Part shown: positions 1 through 5,337 of the stretch, one piece after another | Numbering within the stretch: the first letter of the stretch is position 1 | Layout: each line of letters starts with the position of its first letter | From: Akkermansiaceae bacterium | Lineage (GTDB): Bacteria; Verrucomicrobiota; Verrucomicrobiia; Verrucomicrobiales; Akkermansiaceae | DNA length: 6,741 nt | Assembly: GCA_025457805.1 (NCBI GenBank) | Contig: JALOTR010000157.1 | Span: 1-6,741 of the forward strand | Direction: 5' to 3' | Notes under the pieces: model-generated | Told to the model about the DNA's origin: nothing | Databases searched by the model: none | Seen by the model: only the letters and a program-made list of their open reading frames with translations | Translations under genes and position numbers: made by a program

Positions 1-222
1 CCTGACCTTCATCTTGCGCGCTTGGGCTTCTTTAGCAAAGGCCGCAGGCACTTTGAAACTATAACTATTGCCCACAAACAACACATCCAGCACCTCTTCC
101 GAAGCCACCCGTGAGGCCAGCTCTTTATCCACTTGTGCCGGGGATTGTGTGGGCCCGGCGGCACAGGAAACGAGGCATGCGGTCAGCATCCACGACAGGA
201 TGAGGAAACGGAAGGATGTCAT
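1..222 (-). CDS. N-terminal part of a lipoprotein with an SGNH/GDSL-hydrolase-like start (truncated by window edge)
   Basis: The first 74 residues are visible; the gene runs off the left edge. It begins with a short signal peptide (one Arg at residue 5, hydrophobic stretch about 6-18) ending in two overlapping lipoboxes, LTAC (Cys16) and LVSC (Cys20); Cys20 gives the more usual signal length. After a linker of about 24 residues the sequence reads VLDVLFVGNSYSF (residues 45-57), a beta-strand followed by GNSY. This resembles block I of SGNH-type hydrolases, where the Ser of G-D/N-S is the nucleophile (here Ser53). The likely role is a periplasm-facing, membrane-anchored esterase or carbohydrate deacetylase, but the rest of the catalytic site (block V Asp/His) lies outside the window, so the activity is inferred. 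The ATG lies 4 bases after the recombinase stop codon (TGA AATC ATG), so it is probably cotranscribed. No strong ribosome-binding site precedes it. Confidence 0.7.
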   Translation of the reverse strand, partial: MTSFRFLILSWMLTACLVSCAAGPTQSPAQVDKELASRVASEEVLDVLFVGNSYSFKVPAAFAKEAQARKMKVR

Positions 223-226
223 GATT

Positions 227-1117
227 TCAGGCACGCGGGTGGGCATCGTCATAGGCCTGCTTGAGGCGCTCCTTGGTGACATGGGTGTAGATCTGCGTGG
301 TGGAAAGCGATGCATGACCGAGCAAGGCCTGCACGCTTCTCAGGTCCGCGCCGGCATCGAGCAGATGAGTGGCAAAGCTATGCCTTAACTTGTGCGGACT
401 GATATTGAAGGGAATGCCGCTGTGTTTCAGATATTTTTTCAGCAATTGATCGACCGCTTGCTGGGTGATGCGGGTGCGTCGTTTGCTGAGAAACAAAGGA
501 CCGGAGGTGATGACGGCTTCCTGGCGATAGCGCTGGATGGCATTGATGGCAGGGCCACCCACCGGCACGATGCGTTCCTTGGAACCCTTGCCCATGACCT
601 TCACCGTGTCTCCGATGAAATCCACATCCTTCACATCGAGCGAGAGCAGTTCCGAGATACGCAATCCGCAAGAATAGAACAACTCAAGGATGGCCACATC
701 GCGCAGCGGCAGCCATGGCGGGGATTTGCTGTCCACCTTGAGCTTGAGCGGCATGCCTAACAACTCATCGATCTGCGAAATCGTCAGCACGACGGGCAGG
801 CTGCGTTCGGGCTTGGGCAATTGCACCTCCGCCACCGGACTGCGGCCGAGTCCGGCGCGCAGGACGAGATATTTGTAAAACGATCGCAAGGCGGCAAAGC
901 GCAGACGAATCGTCGCCCGCTTGAGTCCCTGCTTCATGAGCGCGAAAAGATAATCGCGGAAATCATCCGCCTCCGCCTCCCGCCATGTCGTGAACCGATC
1001 ACCGCGCCAGTTGCGGTATGCGGCGAGGGCGTCCCGATAATTTCCCAAGGTGAGTGGAGAGGCACTCCGCTCGGTGGCCATGAAATCGAGAAAGGCGGTT
1101 TCTTCAGGATCCGTCAC
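227..1117 (-). CDS. xerC/xerD: XerC/XerD-family tyrosine recombinase, complete
   Basis: This 296-residue protein matches the usual length of XerC and XerD (about 298). Residues about 5-90 form the helical core-binding (SAM-like) domain, with the typical ERSASPLTLGNYRDAL stretch at 16-31; residues about 110-290 form the catalytic domain. All catalytic residues can be placed: Arg153 (CGLRISEL), Lys177 (GKGSKERIVP), His242 and Arg245 (HKLRHSFATHLL), His268 (LLGHASLSTTQ) and nucleophile Tyr277 (IYTH). Their spacing equals that of E. coli XerD. The C-terminus ends in HPRA, as XerD does, while HKLRHSFATH and the preceding DDA are more XerC-like, so the paralogue cannot be settled. Such enzymes resolve chromosome dimers at dif; a single-recombinase or other integrase role is possible. 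The start is GTG; the next ATG (codon 13) would remove part of the first helix. It follows oppF after 49 bases on the same strand, an unusual place for a xer gene. Confidence 0.93.
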   Translation of the reverse strand: MTDPEETAFLDFMATERSASPLTLGNYRDALAAYRNWRGDRFTTWREAEADDFRDYLFALMKQGLKRATIRLRFAALRSFYKYLVLRAGLGRSPVAEVQLPKPERSLPVVLTISQIDELLGMPLKLKVDSKSPPWLPLRDVAILELFYSCGLRISELLSLDVKDVDFIGDTVKVMGKGSKERIVPVGGPAINAIQRYRQEAVITSGPLFLSKRRTRITQQAVDQLLKKYLKHSGIPFNISPHKLRHSFATHLLDAGADLRSVQALLGHASLSTTQIYTHVTKERLKQAYDDAHPRA

Positions 1118-1166
1118 TGGCCGCAGACTAGATCGACAATCGTTTCACGGCAAAGGCAAATGAAGC
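1118..1166. other. Intergenic gap between the ATPase gene and the recombinase gene
   Basis: This is the only gap longer than 4 bases in the window. Read on the minus strand it contains a short tandem TTTGCC-TTTGCC but no hairpin followed by a T-run, no palindrome resembling a dif site, and no convincing -35/-10 pair. Transcription could simply read through from oppF into the recombinase gene; a weak promoter cannot be excluded by eye. Confidence 0.5.
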
Positions 1167-2207
1167 TCAGGGAAGAGCCGGGACTTTGGCGGGACGCACC
1201 TTTTCCCAATCCTCCGGCGAGAGGCAGCAGGGATCCGCCGCCACCTGATGGCGCGGAGCGATCTCCGCCAGCGCGAGGTCCATGCCCTCGGTTTCCAAAT
1301 ATCGCGGATGGCCGATGCGGTGGCCGAAGGCACTGCCCTTGGGAGGATCGATGGGCGAGGGAACATCTCCCTCAAGCAGGATTTTCTCTTTCCGGACCTT
1401 TGGATCATGCGAGGGAATGGCAGACAACAGCGCCTTGGTATAGGCATGGCGGGGATCGCGATAAATGGTTTCCGCGTCCGCCATTTCCACAATCTTGCCG
1501 AGATACATCACGGCCACGCGATCGCTGATGTGTTTGACCACGGACAGGTCATGGGCGATGAAAAGATAGGAAAGCCCGAAATCCTTCTGAAGCTCAACGA
1601 GGAGGTTGAGGATTTGCGACTGGATGGAGACATCGAGCGCTGAAACCGGTTCGTCGCAAACAATCAGTTTGGGTTTGAGGGCAAGCGCCCGGGCGATGCC
1701 GATGCGCTGGCGTTGGCCGCCGGAAAACTCAAAGGTATATCTTTCCGCCGCACTGGTAGGGAGGCCCACGCGGTCCAACAGTTCGTTGACTTGTTTGGTC
1801 CGCTCCACGCGGTTGCCGATGCCGTGGATGATGAAGGGTTCCTCGATGATGGCCCGCACGCTCATCCGGGAATCGAGCGATTCCGCGGGATCCTGGAAGA
1901 TCATTTGGAAGTCCCGGCGCATCGGGCGCAGGCTTGAAGAGCTGAGAACGGAGATATCGGTTTTGCCGAAATGGATCGAGCCGGACGTGGGCTTGAGCAA
2001 ACGCACGACCGCCTTGCCGAGTGTGGATTTTCCACATCCGGATTCACCCACGAGGCCCAAAGTCTCGCCCGGTGCGATGTCAAATGACACACCATCCACC
2101 GCACGGACGGCACCGGACTGGCGCAGCATCACACCGCTGCGCACCGGGAAGTGCACACATAACTTGGAAACTGACAACAGGGGAAAGGCGGTCATGGGAT
2201 CAGTCAT
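1167..2207 (-). CDS. oppF: Oligopeptide ABC importer ATPase, OppF/DppF type
   Basis: This is a cytoplasmic ATPase (346 residues) expected to pair with OppD and drive the peptide importer. Visible motifs in order: a probable Tyr-substitute A-loop region near 20-38, Walker A GESGCGKST (54-62), Q-loop QMIFQDP (101-107), signature FSGGQRQR (161-168, with Phe instead of the usual Leu), Walker B LIVCDEP (181-187) with the D-loop SALD, and H-loop IAHD (217-220, switch His219). The C-terminal oligopeptide/dipeptide-transporter domain (about 235-346) is present, but the positions normally occupied by four iron-sulfur cysteines are Ser, Ile and others. The start at 2207 was chosen because its ATG overlaps the oppD stop codon in ATGA, and it leaves a normal OppF N-terminus; a longer open frame back to 2321 would lie wholly inside oppD and adds a low-complexity Pro/Arg segment. 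A second ATG at 2195 is also possible. Confidence 0.93.
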   Translation of the reverse strand: MTDPMTAFPLLSVSKLCVHFPVRSGVMLRQSGAVRAVDGVSFDIAPGETLGLVGESGCGKSTLGKAVVRLLKPTSGSIHFGKTDISVLSSSSLRPMRRDFQMIFQDPAESLDSRMSVRAIIEEPFIIHGIGNRVERTKQVNELLDRVGLPTSAAERYTFEFSGGQRQRIGIARALALKPKLIVCDEPVSALDVSIQSQILNLLVELQKDFGLSYLFIAHDLSVVKHISDRVAVMYLGKIVEMADAETIYRDPRHAYTKALLSAIPSHDPKVRKEKILLEGDVPSPIDPPKGSAFGHRIGHPRYLETEGMDLALAEIAPRHQVAADPCCLSPEDWEKVRPAKVPALP

Positions 2208-3190
2208 GGCTTGTAACATTCCGGGCAGGTTTCCACCCAATGGCCGGGGGATACTTCGGCGAAGCCGGGGCGCTCGCGGGTCCCGGGGAAACTGCGGCCC
2301 ATGCGTTGGCAAAATCGGCATCCATGGGTGTGGTCCGCCAACGATGCGACCATGCCGGGAATGGTGTTGAGCACGGACTTGGAAGGAGTTTCCAAAGTCG
2401 GAATCGAACGCAGCAGGCCCTTGGTATAGGCATGCAGCGGGTTGGCGAAGAGTTCCTCGGCAGAAGCGCGCTCGACCACGCGGCCGGCATACATCACCAC
2501 CACCTGATCGCAGGATTCGGCGATGACACCGAGGTCATGGGTGATGAGGATCAGGGACATGCCCATTTCCGATTGCAGCCGTCCCATCAAGTCGAGGATC
2601 TGTGCCTGCACGGTGACATCGAGCGCCGTGGTGGGTTCATCCGCAATGACCAAGGATGGGCGGCAAGCGAGCGCAAGCGCGATGACGATGCGCTGACGCA
2701 TGCCACCTGATAGATGATGGGGATAATCCATCATGCGTTTCTCCGGTGCCGGAATGCGGACGAGGCGCAGCATTTCGGTGGCGGCATCCCATGCATCCTT
2801 TTTGGAAATTTTCTTATGCAAACGGAAGACTTCCGAGACTTGCTTGCCGATGCGGTGAACCGGGTTGAGCGCGGACATCGGTTCCTGGAAAATCACACCG
2901 ATGTCACCACCCCGGATCTTGCGCATCTCGGATTCACTGGCGCGGAGAATGTCGCGGCCTTTGAAAAAAACATGTCCGCCGAGAACTTTGCCAGCCGGTT
3001 GGGGCAGCAGCCGGACGATGGACATGGCGGTCACGCTTTTGCCGCAGCCGGATTCACCGACAATCCCCACGGTCTTGCCTTCCGGCACGGAGAATGAAAC
3101 CTGATCGACCGCCCGCAACAGCCCTTGCTCGGTCTCGAACGAGGTGATGAGCTTGTCCACTTCCAGGATGTTGTCGCTAGCGCCGTTCAT
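2204..3190 (-). CDS. oppD: Oligopeptide ABC importer ATPase, OppD/DppD type
   Basis: This 328-residue protein is the partner ATPase of the peptide importer. Motifs in order: Walker A GESGCGKS (45-52), Q-loop VIFQEPMSALNP (99-110, typical of OppD/DppD), signature LSGGMRQR (160-167, the characteristic OppD form), Walker B LVIADEP (180-186) followed by TTALD, and H-loop ITHD (216-219, His218). The C-terminal peptide-transporter domain ends in a reorganised cysteine motif: Cys291-x-x-Cys294 and Cys322-x-x-Cys325, instead of the common Cx5C-x6-C...C pattern seen in E. coli OppD. The ATG at 3190 overlaps the stop codon of the binding-protein gene (ATGA), and its own stop overlaps the oppF start in the same way, which suggests coupled translation. 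In E. coli the Yej system uses a single fused ATPase, YejF; here the two halves are separate genes. Confidence 0.95.
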   Translation of the reverse strand: MNGASDNILEVDKLITSFETEQGLLRAVDQVSFSVPEGKTVGIVGESGCGKSVTAMSIVRLLPQPAGKVLGGHVFFKGRDILRASESEMRKIRGGDIGVIFQEPMSALNPVHRIGKQVSEVFRLHKKISKKDAWDAATEMLRLVRIPAPEKRMMDYPHHLSGGMRQRIVIALALACRPSLVIADEPTTALDVTVQAQILDLMGRLQSEMGMSLILITHDLGVIAESCDQVVVMYAGRVVERASAEELFANPLHAYTKGLLRSIPTLETPSKSVLNTIPGMVASLADHTHGCRFCQRMGRSFPGTRERPGFAEVSPGHWVETCPECYKP

Positions 3191-5337
3191 GGGGATTCGG
3201 GTTCATCCGGAGTGGCTGGCACTTCGGTGGGTGGAGTGGATGCCACCGGGATGCGATAGGTATCCACCGTCCGGGTGGATTCCGGAAAGGTCTTGCCACT
3301 GCGGCGTGCGGCCTGGGTTTCCTCTTTGATGTCCTCATCCACCCAGAAGACAAACACCTCATGGGGATCAAAAACCACGGGCGGGCAGAAACGGGTGTTT
3401 TCCGAGTCCGGCCACTTCACCCAGCGCCATGAGCCCACGCGGACGAAATCCACCGAATACCCGGGCACGAAGATCGCTTCATCGTGCATGATGTTCTGGA
3501 GCTTCCATGCCGCTTCCTTCACCTCCTCGACGGTGGCACCGGTGCGGACTCGTTCTGATAGAACATCGGTGTCCGGCCGGCTCCACACGAAGAAATTGTT
3601 GGTCTGCGGCTTGAGATTGCCCTTTTCATCGCGGGCAGTGGAAGAATGGAGATACTGATAATAATCCGGCAGCGGCGGGGTCACCAGCCAACTGCTGAAT
3701 GCCATCTCATGCTGCTTCTGCATCCCCTTCTTGTAAGCCACGGTGAATTCCAATCCATCCAGCCGCAATTCCAGCCCGCATGATTTCGCATCCTCGCGCA
3801 AAATGGCCAGCATGCGATCAAGAAGCGGCATGGCGGGATAAGTGACGGAAACCGACAGGCGCGTGCCATCGGGCTTGGTCAAATACCCTTCCCGGTCCTC
3901 GCCCGTATATCCTGCATCACGGAAGGACTTGCGTGCGAGGTCGATGGAGTAAGGGCGCGCCTTGATCGAAGGATCGCTGAAGGGACCGAAGCCTTCCTGG
4001 AAGGCATTGAGCCGTTGGTAATCGCCACGGAACATCACATCAATGACCTTCTGCCAGTGCATGGCATGATGAATGCCGATGCGCACATCGCGGTTGTCCA
4101 GCGGCGCTTTGGACACATTCAAATACAAGCCGCGTGGCACCTTGGGATAGCGGTTGTAAAAGGTGACGCGGTCGATATAGCCATTGTAAACCGGCTCGAT
4201 CTCGGTTTTCTCATACCATAACTCCGGACGCGTCAGAAGATAGGTATCCAGCTCGCCTGCGCGAAACAACTCGAAGGCTTTCGATTCATCGCGCACCACG
4301 GTGCTCACGATCTTGTCGGGATTGAAGCGGTAGCGGTAGAACTTGCGGTCGCGTGCCCACCAATCCTTGACGCGGGTCTGGGTGACGGATGCCCCTTTGA
4401 CAATTCCATCCGGCAGGACTTCGTACGCCCCGGTGGTCGGCGGGAAACGCCATTGGTAACGCTCGCTGTAGTCCGGTCCATACTCGGCATAGAACTTCGG
4501 TGGCGCGGGAAGGGCGGAACCGGCATTCATCACGGCAAACAGATTCGCCTCCGGCAGGGAAACCGAAAGCGTGAGATCATCATAAACCGCGATCTGCGCG
4601 ATGTTTTCCCGGTAGTATTGTTTCTGATAGGGATTGACGATGTAGTCCGACACCCGGACATAGGCCCCGATCTGGAAATCCCGCGCGCGCACCGGCTCGC
4701 CATCCGAATACCGCGCTTCCGGATCGATGCGGAAATAGATCGTCCGACCATCCGCCGACGATGCCCATTGTTTGGCCAAGCCGGGAATCACCTGCATGGT
4801 TTCCGGATGCAGGGACACCAGCGGGAGGTCGATGTAATCATACAAGTCTCCACGGAAGGAATTGTTGGAGTTATCCCCGAAGGGCCGGATGGTGGGAGGG
4901 AAGGTCTCGATGTAACGCCGGAAAACCCCGCCTTTTTTGGCGGCAGGATCGCCGATTTCCGGTTGGTCGAGGCCATCCTTCCATTCGAGGCCTGCGGGGA
5001 CATCCGCCGGTGTGCCGGTTTTGAGATAGTCGCCAAGCGCGAGGCGGAAGTTCCATTTGTCCTTCTCCAGCTTGAGCGTGGCGAGGTGCGATTCCATCCG
5101 CGTTTTCGCATCTCCCTCCGCAGTGGCAAGTTCGCCCTCGACGCGGGTGATCTCCTTGTCCGTGGCAGCCTGTTGTTCCTTGAGCCAGCCGCTGATGTAT
5201 TGGTTGTAAACGGGGACAAACTCGTCGAACTCGAAACTGCGGGTCACTTCCCGTTCCGCACGACGGCAGGAACTTGTCCCGAGCGCCAGGGCACCGAGGA
5301 CAACCGTTAGAAAGCGGACCATGAAACGACGCGTCAT
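3187..5337 (-). CDS. yejA: YejA-like peptide-binding lipoprotein with helical N-terminal spacer
   Basis: This 716-residue extracytoplasmic solute-binding protein (SBP_bac_5 family) would capture peptides for the importer. It starts with Arg residues and a hydrophobic segment (about 8-20) ending in GTSSC, so Cys24 is the probable lipid-anchored residue, although Thr at -3 is not the ideal lipobox residue. Residues about 45-100 are charged and helix-rich, likely coiled coil. The binding domain runs from about 135 (PAAKKGGVFRR, like the PKGG start of YejA) to about 665. Other YejA-like landmarks are RVKDWWARDRKF (322-333), AFELFRAGELD (354-364), and PLDNRDVRIGIHHAM (412-426). The C-terminal 20 residues are Pro/Thr/Glu rich and probably disordered. 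It is longer than E. coli YejA (about 600) because of the spacer and tail. Its ATG overlaps the permease stop and its stop overlaps the oppD ATG, both as ATGA. YejA rather than OppA is my assignment from these motifs plus the adjacent YejE-like gene. Confidence 0.88.
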   Translation of the reverse strand: MTRRFMVRFLTVVLGALALGTSSCRRAEREVTRSFEFDEFVPVYNQYISGWLKEQQAATDKEITRVEGELATAEGDAKTRMESHLATLKLEKDKWNFRLALGDYLKTGTPADVPAGLEWKDGLDQPEIGDPAAKKGGVFRRYIETFPPTIRPFGDNSNNSFRGDLYDYIDLPLVSLHPETMQVIPGLAKQWASSADGRTIYFRIDPEARYSDGEPVRARDFQIGAYVRVSDYIVNPYQKQYYRENIAQIAVYDDLTLSVSLPEANLFAVMNAGSALPAPPKFYAEYGPDYSERYQWRFPPTTGAYEVLPDGIVKGASVTQTRVKDWWARDRKFYRYRFNPDKIVSTVVRDESKAFELFRAGELDTYLLTRPELWYEKTEIEPVYNGYIDRVTFYNRYPKVPRGLYLNVSKAPLDNRDVRIGIHHAMHWQKVIDVMFRGDYQRLNAFQEGFGPFSDPSIKARPYSIDLARKSFRDAGYTGEDREGYLTKPDGTRLSVSVTYPAMPLLDRMLAILREDAKSCGLELRLDGLEFTVAYKKGMQKQHEMAFSSWLVTPPLPDYYQYLHSSTARDEKGNLKPQTNNFFVWSRPDTDVLSERVRTGATVEEVKEAAWKLQNIMHDEAIFVPGYSVDFVRVGSWRWVKWPDSENTRFCPPVVFDPHEVFVFWVDEDIKEETQAARRSGKTFPESTRTVDTYRIPVASTPPTEVPATPDEPESP
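5047..5205 (-). other. Predicted coiled-coil spacer within the binding lipoprotein
   Basis: Residues about 45-97 of the binding protein are rich in Glu, Lys, Ala and Leu, free of Pro, and show a regular hydrophobic spacing (for example ITRVEGELATAEG and LATLKLEKDKW). They lie between the lipidated cysteine and the first strand of the binding domain. E. coli YejA and OppA go almost directly from signal peptide to binding domain. I infer a helical hairpin or coiled coil acting as a spacer or oligomerisation element; this is a reading by eye, not a computed score. Confidence 0.55.

Noticed and set aside
1118..1166. Possible dif/att site or terminator next to the recombinase gene
   Set aside because: No inverted repeat with a 6-8 base centre, no stem followed by a T-run, only a short TTTGCC tandem.
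821..1528. 235-codon open frame on the plus strand across the recombinase/oppF boundary
   Set aside because: It crosses two real minus-strand genes and the gap between them; the Pro/Arg-rich product looks like a shadow.
2208..2321. Longer oppF start giving a 384-residue protein
   Set aside because: The extra 38 residues lie wholly within oppD, are Pro/Arg rich and unlike OppF N-termini; the ATGA start at 2207 fits the pattern of the other junctions.
1606..2370. 254-codon open frame on the plus strand
   Set aside because: It is antisense to oppF and the end of oppD, whose Walker and signature motifs are intact; the plus-strand product shows no coherent motif.
4453..5310. 285-codon open frame on the plus strand
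   Set aside because: It lies fully antisense to the well-supported binding-protein gene, its translation has no recognisable domain, and it is rich in Arg/Gly/Ile/Val as expected from a reverse-complement shadow of GC-rich coding DNA.
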